64,000 nt of DNA from Crossaster papposus (Eukaryota; Echinodermata; Asteroidea; Velatida; Solasteridae). The stretch covers positions 434,001-498,000 of the forward strand of contig JBAIAA010000074.1 of NCBI GenBank assembly GCA_037893245.1. The letters run 5' to 3'. Both the position numbers and the translations under genes were made by a program. Of this stretch, positions 21,510 through 32,678 are shown piece by piece. Numbering within the stretch: position 1 is the first letter of the stretch; each line of letters starts with the position of its first letter. The notes below the pieces were generated by a model that saw nothing but the letters and a program-made list of their open reading frames with translations, did no database searches and was not told the DNA's origin.

Positions 21510-21815
21510 CTGCAACAGAAAATTCATATGTTTTTTCCTACTGTCAATAACTATCACAGATTAGTCCAAGTACATGTAACTTGGACCCAAATAATTAATA
21601 TCACCTTTTTCAACATTTGGACATGGTCTGGTGATATTAGGGTCCAAGCAAGACCCATTGGAATCGTTGTACGAAATGTCTGCACATCGACCCCCATGAC
21701 CTCCCACACTTATCCCCCAAAATGTCATGGAAAACGGCCACTTACACAAATGCTGCTTGTCCCCAGTAGGCACTAAGGATCAATGAAGACACTAACACTA
21801 TCGGTGTGTTCTTAC

Positions 21816-21901
21816 CTTTTAAAAAAGTGAGAAAATCAGGCCTCAAAATGTGGAGCAATGTTCGCCGATTCAAATGCACGTAGCCATTGTTGAGCAAATT
21901 C
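21816..21901 (-). other. Possible upstream RFXAP exon
   Basis: 86 bp between acceptor AGTAACTCAG and a strong donor AAAAG/GTAAGA. Spliced to 21509, the frame of the RFXAP ATG stays open through the whole exon (ends FLTFLKDN before the Met). It could be coding or 5' UTR. The peptide is unfamiliar and the acceptor is weak. Confidence 0.4.
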
Positions 21902-22248
21902 CTGAGTTACTCGGACTAATCACAGATAGGGTAAGAGAAATGGCGCTACCGGTATATAATTATTATAATAACACTCTCTCTTTCTCTCTTTGTCTGTGCT
22001 AAAACAGAGCCAGCTACTCTATCTATAAAAACCTATCATAACTCATAAACTCCTACCACAAAAGCATATAAAGTAGAACATAAATAGCCCAAATTTTCGG
22101 GGCACATAGACCTTTCCCTTCTTTTTTGTGCAGGTTGATGATGTGTGGCTCGATATATGAAGGAAGTGCAGTATTTGAGCCCCATAAAGTTTGGAGCTTA
22201 GAAGTTTTTTACTTCTGCCACGATGAAAGGTTTGAAACATTGAGCCTT

Positions 22249-22590
22249 TTGATGATGATGATGATTGAAGACTTATATAGCGCCGGTATCCGCTGTAAAA
22301 ACGGCGCTCATTGCGCTTCAGCGGCGCGCTTTGCAGCCGTACTGCCAGGAACACCGGGGCAAATCCCTCCTCTATAGCTATGAGTGTTACTGGGTTCTTT
22401 TACGTGCATTACACAACACACGGGATCTACAGCTTTACGTCCCATCAGAAGGACGAAGCAATAGTGGTTAAGTGCCTTGCTTAAGGACACACATGTCAAG
22501 ACCGGGACTCGAACCCACACTCTGCTGATCAGAAACACCAGAGCTTGAGATCGCGTGCTCTTAATCGCTCGGCCATGACACGCCATGATG
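22249..22590 (-). mobile_element. tRNA-Leu-derived SINE
   Basis: On the minus strand the head starts GGCGTGTCATGGCCGAGCGA and contains anticodon-loop context TCTCAAGCT (CAA, Leu), a long variable arm and the B box GGTTCGAGTCCC. The body follows (AAGGACGAAGC... region, GGCGCTATATAAGTC) with an ATC-rich tail at 22249-22265. A tRNA head, body and simple tail define a SINE. It may belong to a widespread invertebrate tRNA SINE group; the exact family is not determinable here. Confidence 0.85.
22490..22582 (-). pseudogene. tRNA-Leu(CAA)-like head of the SINE
   Basis: Acceptor-like TGTCATG pairs with CTTGACA at six of seven positions. The A box is TGGCCGAGCGA and the B box GGTTCGAGTCC. Because it is joined to a SINE body it is not scored as a working tRNA gene, although its pol III promoter boxes look intact. 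Confidence 0.7.
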
Positions 22591-22823
22591 TCCATGACAA
22601 GATCATGATGATGAGCTAATCTGGACATGATCTGGCGATAGTCAACCTATAAGCCATAATTTTTTCATTCATAATTTTCTCATGAAAAAAGAAAGAATTT
22701 GATTTACATTCATTCTACCAAACAAAGATGACGGTTTACATTGTAAATGAGAATTATGGTTTGTTTATCTTTAAATAAAATGTATTTATCAAATATATTA
22801 AATTGCATTTAAAAAGCCCTTAA

Positions 22824-23056
22824 CCAATTCGTGCCAGGATTATTTTAACATCACCATGCCGACGCGCGAATTCTTTTTAACGAAACTCGATCCGAAGCGG
22901 GTTCAGGCTGATAGTACCGGAAAGCACACCCACGCATTTCCGGCCTTGCTCGCTGCTGACAGACACTTCCGGCCTTGCTTGTGGCATGTTTATGCGTCAT
23001 CCGTTTTGAATCTGAGGAAAACTTTGCGTTTTTATACGTCATCCGGCGCGAACTGG
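22824..23056 (-). mobile_element. Family B MITE, complete (B3)
   Basis: 233 bp, ends CCAATTCGTGCCAGG and CCGGCGCGAACTGG, with exact TTAA at 22820-22823 and 23057-23060. Confidence 0.9.
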
Positions 23057-23599
23057 TTAAAAACTTATCATGTGTCCGGAATTTGGACCAGGATAGGTCC
23101 CAATTTTGTCCTTGAAAGCATCACTTTTCAGATGTGAACATTACCTAAACACACGTTTACTGAAGACAAATCACTCACTTTTTTGGTAGTCAAGGGAATC
23201 TTTCTGTCTAACCGGAGCAAAAAGGCGAATTACAAAGCCCTACGCCGTTACGCAACATTTAGGCTTTACTGGAAACGCCGTTTGTTTTGTTTACATTTTG
23301 CAATATCCCTTGGAAGGAATTGCAACATCGGAATGGACGTCAGGACTCCTGCTCAAATTATGGCATGGTCCCCTCTTGTTTTATGCGAAAACTATACTGC
23401 TACCGTGTCAGAGGCCTTGAGCTGACTAAAGCCACCAGACTACAAGTATCACAGAAAATTAATGACTTGCGTCGAGAGAATCGTTTGAACTTAATCGCAT
23501 TGGCCTAAAAACAACTGAGAAAAATCCGCACACCAAATTATATAATCGATGCCAGGTTATATACTGAAGGTATTTATGTGATTTTGGTTGTCCTCTTTT

Positions 23600-23776
23600 C
23601 TTCACGATCACAGCAAAGGCAATTGAACTTCGCCGGTAGTATGGACGTGGCCGTGAAGAGTCGCATCGCGTGTTCGTTGACAACGCGCGGAGTACGATAA
23701 ACTTGTGTGGGAAACTTGTGACTGTGACTGGTTGTGACTGTGAGTTGACTGGGCTATACGGCATTGCTGTTAACTG
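23600..23776 (+). promoter_or_regulatory. Possible 5' exon with donor
   Basis: GC-richer stretch ending AACTG/GTAAGTG, a good plus-strand donor. It contains only a 20-codon ORF from the ATG at about 23640. It could be an untranslated first exon on the plus strand, upstream of and divergent from RFXAP. Weak evidence. Confidence 0.2.
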
Positions 23777-24083
23777 GTAAGTGTTACGCCCCGCCCCAAC
23801 TTCGGCCACGGTCCAAACTATAGCTGGGCCAACCCAAACTACTTTACACCAACCCAAACTTGTACAGTGACATGATGCACTGACTGGAACAGGGTCAGGG
23901 TGGTCGCATAGTCGGGAAACGCAGGCGGTTGTTTGTTTTTATTTATCCATGTTTTTTATCACATTTTCGTCAATAGTATTTGCATTATACCTGGTGGTTC
24001 TTTCGACTCTAAAATTCATATTTCCAAAGATTATTCATAATGGATTGCCATTGTGGAGTGGCAGAGGCGAGGAGCAAAATCCT

Positions 24084-24101
24084 CCCCCCCCCCCCCCCCC
24101 T
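24084..24101 (+). repeat. Poly-C run
   Basis: Homopolymer C tract in a C/T-rich stretch. It creates the proline-rich part of a 104-codon ORF. Confidence 0.9.
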
Positions 24102-24396
24102 CCCCCTCTTCCTCCCTGCACTGCACTCACCCATTATCCTGCTCGCCTATTTCTTGCGCAGGTCTCCTGTCGGTGCATCACCGGCGAACAGTCACCGATA
24201 ACCCGATGCATTGAACCGAACCAGGCATGTGCAATGTCGCGCTGTAACCGCAAAGCATTATAATCACTGTCAGGTCAAACTGTCTCTAGTCAGGTGCTGT
24301 CGATTTTGGTCTGGAAGCGCGTTGAACTTGACTACCATTGTTTTGTACATATGTCAGTTGAGACCCCAGAAACCCAACTTAAATGTTTCTGAATTA

Positions 24397-24734
24397 TAGT
24401 AAAATATCGTTTAACTGACCTGTCCGAAGTTTTACAATCATGGATGCCAAGAAAAGCACGAAAAACGGCCTTGTTTTCAACCGGCGTCGAGCAGTTATTC
24501 TTATGTTATTTGTGGTTATTTGTGATAATTCGCAAAAAAAATTGTGATCGCCGGATGGCGATCGCGAATCTTTTGTTATACAATTCTATTTTTTAGAATA
24601 ATTACAGGATATCTAGCGCAATCATTTTGCTGGATGCCTAGAATCACTATTTACCTTCAGATGTGTGAGATATTTCTTAATAATTCGGTAGTAAATATTT
24701 TCGATATCTGCAAATGGTGTATCCTACAGTACCT
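24397..24734 (-). mobile_element. Family A MITE, one end missing (A6)
   Basis: Inverted copy. The right end ATGGTGTATCCTAC is followed by AGTACCT and TTAA (24735-24738); the left terminal repeat is absent. Confidence 0.85.
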
Positions 24735-24739
24735 TTAAG

Positions 24740-25625
24740 AACCATCGATCAAATTTCACCAAATACTAATATTTCTCACACAATGAAGTTTTTTTCAATC
24801 CACATTTGTTACTGTACAGTTATACCCTATGATAATTCTTTTCAATTTTTCTATTTGTAAAAAACACAATAACCTGTTTTACCTCTAGCGTTCTTTATCA
24901 AAGAGGGGAACCTTGTGTGGACTTGGCCAAGTCCACAGAAGGTTTCATGTGTAAAGTGTAGACAATCTTTTGTTACCCAGTCCACACTAAGATAGCAATG
25001 TTCGTACAATTAATTTTAGTAATTAGAAAAAAACAAAACCCCATTTCAATCAACAGTTATTTGCGACAGAAATTCCTCACAGAATGGGATAATTAACATA
25101 CAGAACATTCTACAATGTACATTGTAATTGCACTGCACCCTCCACATTTATTAATTAAGTTTTCTGTAGTTTATTTTAATGGTTGTCTAAAAAAAAAAAT
25201 ACAGCAATTGTGTGTAGTATTTTTTAATCTGATATTAATTTGTTAACGACCAGGTCAAGGTGAAAAATTAAATAATGCACTGTAAATTGAGTGCTTTAAA
25301 AAAAAATGTAGTACAAATACATACATGTACATTCGATTTTGCTGTAATTTTTGAAAATTGGATGCGTAAGGGGGGTTAATATTTATAGTAAATATTGTGA
25401 TACTGACCTATTTTTTAAGTTTGGTGTTCATAGATGTAGATGCTGGGAAAAACCATGAAATGTAACCCTAAATACCGGTAGTAACAATCCCCATCCAGTC
25501 AAAATCAAAATGGTTGTTTTTTAGCGCCATGGTTAGGTATACATGTACCTCCAGAATCAGAGTCCAACAGTTTGTGTGTACAGTTTGCCATAGGGTGTTG
25601 GGATTTACCAGAGAGTTGAGGTTAA
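24740..25625. other. No gene recognised
   Basis: AT-rich. The segment 25380-25440 weakly resembles 40960-41060 and 43470-43540 (GTTAGTATTT...GATGCTGGGAAAAACCA), perhaps an old family A relative. Confidence 0.35.
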
Positions 25626-25628
25626 TAT

Positions 25629-26066
25629 GTGACCTGGCACTCCAAAATGAGCGGAAAGTCGCACATTGCCAAAACGAGTTATTGGCCGAAACATCAATTT
25701 TTCAAGTGGAGGTCGTTTTGGAGTTGTTAACGTTTTTACATACAAAAAAACCTTCTTTATTAATCCCAAAATTTTATAGCTCAATTAAAACTCTAACGTG
25801 TGTTTTTTTGTGGCTAAATTGCACTGATTGGAAGTATAGTTGGCACAGTTCACGGACTTTGAACTCTGTTTTCTCAAAACAAGGGAGTATGACTTAAGCT
25901 ATTTCAAAAGACTATAGCAGCGCCTAGGAATAAGCTACAGCAACACACAATACATCATTGGAAAGCTAAGGACTTCTTCTTTCTAGAAATGTAATAATGT
26001 CAACTTTTTTATTTTGCAACTTTTTTATTTTGCGACTTTCCACCCATTTCTTGGTGCTAGGTCATA
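25629..26066 (+). mobile_element. Family J TIR element (J2)
   Basis: Ends GTGACCTGGCACTCCAAAAT and, inverted, ATGACCTAGCACCAAGAAAT; GGAAAGTCGCA lies just inside both. Shares CATTGGAAAGCT with 58165 and 17985. The 127-codon ORF it contains is not supported as a gene. Confidence 0.7.
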
Positions 26067-26099
26067 TTGGTACATGTATTGTCTTTGTAGTCTGGTTTC

Positions 26100-26440
26100 T
26101 TGAATTCCTTCAGGTGAAACGGAGCAATTTATCGACGTTTGAGGAATTATCAAGGTTAAGAAACCGGACTACATGTAGTTGGCTGCCACCCATTCATGGA
26201 TGTGTAACAGTATTGCAAATAAAATGTGAACTAACTAAATGTAAATGTAATAAATACATTTTTCCAATGATTGCCGGCCGGGCAATCGTTGGAATTTGAT
26301 GCAAAATTTCATTTTTCTTGACAACCAAAGCCCACCAGATGATGTGATTTCACAGAATGCTAGTTGTGGTACTGTTATTCACTAACAGTCAAGTAAGGTC
26401 ATAATAATCCAGTAATTTTTCTTTGCAAATAGGTTGCATA
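26100..26440 (+). repeat. Family Q diverged repeat (Q2)
   Basis: Shares GATTGCCGGC and GCAATCGTTGGAA with 3775-3805 and the GTGAACTAACTAAAT and GATTTCACAGAATGCT blocks with 43590-43790. Confidence 0.5.
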
Positions 26441-26477
26441 CTGTACAGGTGTATTCAATTTTAGATTTTGGCCCTTA

Positions 26478-26818
26478 GGCATATACAAAAAAAATGTTAT
26501 GTTGGCGTAACGGGCTCAAAAAAATAGGGTAGGTAGGTAGGGATTTTTTATTTTTTTTATATTTTTTTTCCCTCCCAGCAATGAAAATGATATGTTTTCT
26601 AATTGTTTAAGCCGGTAGTGATACACGATAGCGTGTCCAGATATACACAATCCACACACACAACAATGAGAAACGGTCAGAAATGGTTTCAAACGTATAA
26701 CTAGATTTATATAGATTTTAATCATTAAATTTCGTCCCTTGAAAAAAAAAAATATTCAGGGTCGGCCGTATTTTTAGGGTCGGTCAGGTTACGCCAACAT
26801 AACATTTTTTTTTATGCC
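26478..26818 (+). mobile_element. Family F TIR element, complete (F1)
   Basis: 341 bp. Inverted ends GGCATA...ATGTTATGTTGGCGTAAC, flanked by TTA at 26475-26477 and 26819-26821. A 3-bp TWA duplication is typical of PIF/Harbinger elements. Other copies: 36924-37168 (truncated) and 59580-59931. No transposase. Confidence 0.88.
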
Positions 26819-26821
26819 TTA

Positions 26822-27690
26822 TTAGGAGGTTACATGTACTGGTACATATTGGACAGTAGTTTTACACAGCACATCTGGTCATTCAGTGTATTGATTTTTA
26901 ACCTCCAATATTTCACCCTGCCCTGCTTTTATGGAATTTGTACAATTGTGTACACCGTACGAACTAGGGAACGCGGGGAAACAGCTGTATGCTAAATTCT
27001 GCGTTCGTGCAAAGAGATACTGTAAGCCAGCCAGCTTACGGTTAAGCAAGGAAACAAATTAACCGACGGTTGTGTGGAATGATAGATAAAATCGCGGGAT
27101 TATTCCTGCATACATTGTATCTGTTGGTCAAGGTTTGACCATGGGAAACAGATTGGAAGCATACATGTATGTTTGTATTTGTAATACATATGCACAATGT
27201 AGTAATTAGTACCGTAACGCTCACTGATTGATTGTGGTTTGTCGTCCAAAATAAAAGTCCGAGGTCTTGCAAATCTAGAGCTGAGTAACAGTTACTGTAC
27301 AGGTCTTCAGAGGTAAGAACTTTGTTGGGCTTAATTTCTTGGCTCTGTCGACCACAGAACTCTGTGCTTACGATCAACATTCTGCGCTCACAGCGTTAGC
27401 TGAACAATTATGTGCTTATTCAGTAAGCACAGATTCCTTAGTTACAAGATACTGCAATTTCTTGCTAACCCGGTAATAATGCTTAGCACAGACCTTTCTG
27501 CTACAGTAGACAGGGATTTTTTACTGAGGGTCATGGTGTACATACCGTATCCCATTAAATAATTTAGCTAACCAATGCATTAACCATGTCATGCCTATTT
27601 TACTGTGTTGTTTTAGGCTCTGAATGTACATCCCACATACATGTACATGTATAATATCAACACATACGGTACATGTAGCAGCACTATTAT
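26822..27690. other. No gene recognised
   Basis: Contains a 112-codon minus ORF (27042-27380) without recognisable motif and several ACATGTAC words. Confidence 0.4.
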
Positions 27691-27691
27691 A

Positions 27692-27790
27692 GATAATAAT
27701 AATAATGTGCGGTGCTTATATAGCGCTTTATCACCAACGGTCTAAAAGCGCTTAACATTATTACCTTGGTCATTGGGCCCATGAAACACT
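27692..27790 (+). repeat. SINE-body-like fragment with AAT tail
   Basis: AATAATAATAATGTG...CTTATATAGCGCTTTATC resembles the body end of the SINE at 22249-22590 (ACTTATATAGCGCC). No tRNA head is visible. Confidence 0.5.
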
Positions 27791-27801
27791 TTAAATACCA
27801 T

Positions 27802-28676
27802 CTCAGCTCAGGGATGTAGTCGAGTCCATCACAAGTCCCTGCAAGTCCCTGTAAGTCCCTGCAAGTCCATCACAAGTCCTTCAGTTCCAATTCAAATCAC
27901 AAGCTATTCAAATCAGCTTTGACAAAGGCATTCCTTTGTCATTGTTCATCTAGTTAAGGCCCAGTCCCATTGCCAATGACGCATAAATCACGCATAAATC
28001 ACGCATAAATCACGCACAAAATTGGTTTGTGCGTGATTGTTCGTGGAGAAATTGGTCATTTTCTGGGGTTGTGCGTGGTCAGAATCACCGATGAATCGCG
28101 TATAAACTGCGCATGTATCACTTACAATCACTGACAAAGAACATTCCACGCACAAGCCCAAATTTTGGTAAGTGATTGTAAGTGGAACATACGTGGATTG
28201 TGCGTGTTTTGTAAGTGATATGTGCGTGTTCTGTAAGTGATTCGTCAGTGATGTGCGTGCTAGGAGCCAGTTCCTGACGCACAAGCACTGACGGAACACT
28301 GACAGAACACGGACATATCACGCACCTTCCACGTCCAAACTACGTACAAACTGCGCATAAACTGCGTATAATCGCGCACGTTGTGCGTGGAAAATTTTGA
28401 ACCGTTCAAAACCGGCGATCGCGCACAAACCCGTCTCCGCGTACAATCACTTACAAAAACTGATGCTCCACGTGTGAAACACGTGGGATTTACGCACATC
28501 ACTGACGAATCACGCACGAAGAAAATTTTATGCGCAATTCATGAGTAATTCGTGCGCAAGTGCAGTGGGACTGGGCCTTTACTTGTGACTGCCTTTATGA
28601 AGGGACTTGTGACTGGCTTCACGAAAGGACTTGTGAAAGGACTTGCAGGGACTCGACTACAACCCTGTCTCAGCTA
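27802..28676. mobile_element. Outer TIR element hosting a nested element
   Basis: Ends CTCAGGGATGTAGTCGAGTC and, inverted, GACAGGGTTGTAGTCGAGTC match closely, with subterminal AAGTCCCTGCAAGTCC repeats on both sides. The middle is occupied by the second element at 27957-28578. Confidence 0.75.
27957..28578. mobile_element. Nested TIR element with 3-bp duplication
   Basis: 622 bp bounded by AGGCCCAGTCCCA and TGGGACTGGGCCT, with TTA at 27954-27956 and 28579-28581. The interior carries many copies of TCACGCA(T/C)AA and its inverse on both strands, including three 11-bp units at 27978-28012. Such subterminal motif arrays are often transposase binding sites. Confidence 0.82.
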
Positions 28677-29145
28677 CCGGTACCTGGGGACTTAACTGTT
28701 GTACGTAATAATATAGGGTTAACTTTTAGACTGAATAAAAGTTACTAAACTGCTTCAATAAACCTGATTTGTTTTTCTCTAGTACACAGAAAATGATTTC
28801 GTTACAGAATCCTCATTCAATCAGGAATACGTGCACAACCTATTGGAATACTTAGATTTTGCATCCATGTAGTAATTATGCAGGATAGAGTATTAATGTC
28901 GAGGAAAATAAACGCTAAAATGTTGAAAATGACAGATAGACATCTTCACATGATTAATGGCCATGATTAATTGTACTTGTTACAAGGCTAGACAGATGTG
29001 CTGTAAATTATCAGTGCTTTTGGATGCCTTGGATTGTTTTGTGCTCAACACGAATCCCTTAATTGCGCTGGTGTTTGCATAGATGTTTTCGTCGGGTCAT
29101 TTTGTAATTATTTGTTGAGCGTTTCTGTCGAGGTTCCTATATATC

Positions 29146-30391
29146 CATGGGCGGATCCAGGATTTTTTTAAAGGGGGGGTCCACCCAAGGTCTTAGGCAG
29201 CATTTTGTTAATTGGGTGTGTAAAAAAACAATGTGGGTGTGTAACAATTTGAGTACATGTAACTGGGAAGCATGTACGCGAAGCGCACATCACGAGCGCG
29301 TAGCGCGAAGTCCCTGCGGCCGGGGTTCAGGGCCCGCTTAAGGGCCCTGAAATTTTTTGGTTTATTAGGTGCTCTCTGGCGCAATCTGAGGCCAATTTCT
29401 ACCTATTTTTTGTTAATGTTGTGGCAATATGAAGCCTGATTTTTATACGATTTTTTTTTTAAATCTAATATTTACCATTTTTAGCTGGAATGATAACTTG
29501 AAATAAATTTTGACCAGAGGAGTATATTATGGATACCGGTATTGGAAGTTTGGATTTAAAAACAGCGCACACTGACTCACACTACGTGTAAAATGAGGTA
29601 ACGGTTAATTGGTCATAAACCTTAGGCATACTTAACATAGGCAGGATTTGGCTGGGAGCGACCGGCAGTGACTCCATTTAAAATAATAAACAAATTACAA
29701 GCCCTAATAGTTATTAAGTAAGTTTAATTTAAAGTTGAATGTTAAAATAAAATGTTACAAGTTGTGTTTAATCTTTAAAAAACTACACGCCAAACGCCCG
29801 CTTGTGCTAGCGGGGTTTATTCCGACCGTCTCTACAAACGGTGGAAAAAGCGGCGTGTTTGTTCCAATTTAGTGTTTAGTAATTTACATAAATTTAGCTT
29901 AAATTTAGGTCACGTGACAAATATATAAACACTGTGGTTAGCGCCTATTGCACTCGTTCTGCTGGGGCTACTCAACCGTCACTTCAAACGGTGAAATTCC
30001 AGTGTTTTTATTGGCAAGTCTGCCAAGTAAATGGGCCCAGTGGTGAGCCAAGCATGGCATTTGGGGCAAGCCTGCCCCGTTCAAGCTTATGAAAGCGTTA
30101 AAAAAATTAAAATATGTAATTGCCTGAAATGCAATAAGAAGGAATAAACAAACTAGCGGCTCGAAAAACTAAGCCAAAAAAGTCAAATCATAGTCTATAT
30201 GGTTGTTATTTTGTGTGTGGGGTTTGAGAATAATACACGTATGTGTTTGTGTACATGTATGTACGTTGCTTGTTACAGGTGAAATACATATTTTTATTTT
30301 TTTTCGTTTTTTTCGTTTTTTTATTTTTTTTTCACTCAAGAAAAAAGGGGGGGTCCGGACCCCTTGGACCCCCCCCCTGTATCCGCCCATG
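29146..30391. mobile_element. 1.25-kb TIR element with 5-bp duplication
   Basis: Ends CATGGGCGGATCCAGGAT and, inverted, CATGGGCGGATACAGGGG, both followed by GGGGGTCC. Flanks ATATC at 29141-29145 and 30392-30396 are identical. AGGGCCCGCTTAAGGGCCCT at 29329-29349 is a small palindrome. No transposase recognised. Confidence 0.85.
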
Positions 30392-30396
30392 ATATC

Positions 30397-31063
30397 CACG
30401 TACTGGTACATGTAAATGTAAATGTACGTTAATAAATAAATACACATTGAGTGGTTTGTATCATCCTGAGCCACGCAGCGCTTTTACGAGCTTTCTACAA
30501 TTCACACTCAAACCCCTGCGGACATTCGGCAAGATCCGTGGTTATTAGCGCAAAAATTCATGCGCCCAATCAGAGCCTCCGTTACAAACAGACCAAGGCC
30601 GTTTTCCAAACTTTGGCTTCGTCTCCGGCTACAGCCTATTGCTAAAAGAACCCAACGCCCCAAGGCATGCGAACCAACGCGCATTTCTATTGGTCTATTC
30701 CATTGGACATCTAAGGTGTTCTCACAAATGTTCATCTTCCCACGTAAACATTTAAATTAATCGGAACAATTGTAGAAAATTAACGTACAGAACATGAAAT
30801 AAAGCCTTGCTATCAGAATAAGAAACATAAAAGACTGAAAAGCTACGTAAATGCCAATAAAATTAAATATAGTGGTAGAAATTTTACCAGGGGTGGACGT
30901 TCATATCATGTACATGTACAGTGTATTGGCCAACTAGTTTAATGATTGCTGCGAATGTCTGCAGGGTTTGAGGGCGACAATTCAAGATCCCGTTAAACTC
31001 TGCGTGGCTCAGGATGGGTTTGTATTGAAACAAACTACAAATGGTTTCCCTGGATGTTTAATT
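30397..31063. other. No gene recognised
   Basis: ORFs on both strands at 30451-30760 are shadows of each other with no recognised domain. Confidence 0.4.
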
Positions 31064-31167
31064 TATATTCATAAATACCTGGGACAGTTTAGGCATTCCT
31101 ATTGGTCGAGAGCCCGTCACGTGGCCGGTATTAAACGGACGATAAAGACATGGCTGGAAGTGTTTAA

Positions 31168-31401
31168 CCAGTTCGCGCCGGATGACGTATATAAACGCAA
31201 AAATTTCCCCAAATTCAAAACGGATGACGCATAAACACGCCAAGTTCAAGTTCGGAAATGTATGTCAGCAGCGCGCAAGGCCGGAAATGCGTGGGTGTGC
31301 TTCCCGGCACTATCAGCCTGAACCCGCTTCGGATCGAGTTTCGTTAAAAATAATCCCGCCCGTCGGCTCGGCGATGTTAAAATAATCCCGGCGCGAACTG
31401 G
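31168..31401 (+). mobile_element. Family B MITE nested in family C (B4)
   Basis: 234 bp with inverted ends CCAGTTCGCGCCGG and TTAA at 31164-31167 and 31402-31405. The uninterrupted family C copies read GTGTTTAAAACC on the same strand here, so the empty site has a single TTAA. This fixes both the element boundary and its TTAA target duplication. Confidence 0.95.
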
Positions 31402-31409
31402 TTAAAACC

Positions 31410-31556
31410 AACTGGCAACAACATTCCGTCCCCAGGGCTCACTTTATTTCCAACCCTGAACCGTACCTCGTCTCCAATAGTAAGAGCGGCTAGTGTTGGG
31501 CGCGTACAGCTCGACACCTTGGGAACGAGGTTTCCAATGGCAGTAATAGTCTGGTT
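31410..31556 (-). other. Protein-like segment inside family C core
   Basis: The minus strand reads NQTITAIGNLVPKVSSCTRP and continues open for about 50 codons. The C3 copy keeps the start of this peptide but carries compensating indels later. It may be a captured host exon or a transposase remnant; no family recognised. Confidence 0.3.
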
Positions 31557-31717
31557 CACAGTAAATACGCTTTATTGCATGTATTGTGTAAAGCGACAGA
31601 GGCGGAAACATGTCATTTGACACAGACAGAATGGCGAAACACAGACATTTACTTGCGACAATTTCGGAATTTTCAGGGCTTTTTGGGCTGAATTTTACAA
31701 AAAAGGTATTTATGAAT

Positions 31718-31882
31718 GGGAATAAATGTGTGTTCGGTCGGTATTAATCACTCTGTTTAATACCGCTTGGAGTCTGGGTGCTGATAATTACCCTCGCCTT
31801 CGGCTCGGGTAATTATCAGCACCCAGACTCCAAGCGGTATTAAACAGAGTGATTAAAACCGACCGAACACACATTTATTCCC
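31718..31882. repeat. 165-bp hairpin of family C, copy C1
   Basis: GGGAATAAATGTGTGTTCGG pairs with CCGAACACACATTTATTCCC; arms differ at one or two positions. The tip CTCGCCTTCGGCTCG is at 31793-31807. Confidence 0.95.
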
Positions 31883-32035
31883 TTATTGGAATAGCATAGA
31901 CGAGTCCTTAAAATCATTAACCTCCCTCTATATCTGTTAAAAATCTGAAATCCTATCTCCTTGATTCATATTCATTTAATTAATTATATTTTAAGAACTT
32001 GTGTTTTTCAGCTTGTGTTTTGTTTGTTTGCGTTT

Positions 32036-32225
32036 GTTTATGGTGTAAATGGAGGACACATGCCTGGCGACACGAAGGTGAATTGGGGTTAGGGTTAGAA
32101 TCGAGGACGACCTCGATTGAGATTCGTGTACAAAACCAGTGAGAGCCGTTCGAAAAAGTACAAACAAAGGAAATCATCGAGAGGAACAAAAGAAACTCCT
32201 CGATTTACACCATAAACAAACGTGA
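32036..32225 (+). mobile_element. Family L short TIR element (L1)
   Basis: Ends GTTTATGGTGTAAATGGAGG and, inverted, GTTTATGGTGTAAATCGAGG. Inside is GAGGACGACCTCGATT, GTGTACAAAACCAGTGAGAG and AGTACAAACAAAGGAAAT. An inverted copy is at 62506-62702. Confidence 0.85.
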
Positions 32226-32674
32226 GTGTTTACGTACAGTATGTGTATTTTTTCCTTTGTTTTGTGTTGACCGTATAGATTGTTTGTCAATAGGTTATTG
32301 AAGCATTTCACTTCACCTTTTACCTAAATGTTTTGGTCATAATTTAATACTTCTGTACATAATATACTCTTAATCATTTAATTGTCTATTCTTTCTTAAT
32401 ATTATAATGGGATTTAAATTGTTCATTTTGTGTTAATGGCAGCATGGAAATAAATGTACAATATAGGAGCCAATTTCATAAAGCATGTAAAGCACACAAA
32501 TTTGCTTAGCACAAAAAAATCTTGCTCAGGGAAACACAATAGGGTATCCTTGGTCATTATGTAAAACACGACTACGGCATGTTCTTTCAAGTTCGAAAAC
32601 TGAAAACTATTCTATAGTTTAGATAGAATGCTTGTTTGAGAGGGCAATCAATGTATTTCATGAAATTGTGGCCC
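32226..32674. other. No gene recognised
   Basis: AT-rich, with GCTTAGCAC-type words at 32500-32520 but no clear repeat boundaries. Confidence 0.4.
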
Positions 32675-32678
32675 ATAT

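Larger units (their letters stand above)
31067..31717 (+). mobile_element. Hairpin composite family C: core, copy C1
   Basis: Inverted ends ATTCATAAATACC and GGTATTTATGAAT. Near the left end TTGGTCGAGAGCCCGTCACG followed by TGGCCGG, the shared box. It is interrupted by family B copy B4 (31168-31401). Other copies: 41657-42248 and 42868-43293, plus a fragment at 56938-57033. It abuts the hairpin at 31718. Confidence 0.88.

Noticed and set aside
27978-28012. Short regularly spaced repeats suggesting a CRISPR-like array
   Set aside because: Only three 11-bp units without spacers, inside a eukaryotic TIR element.
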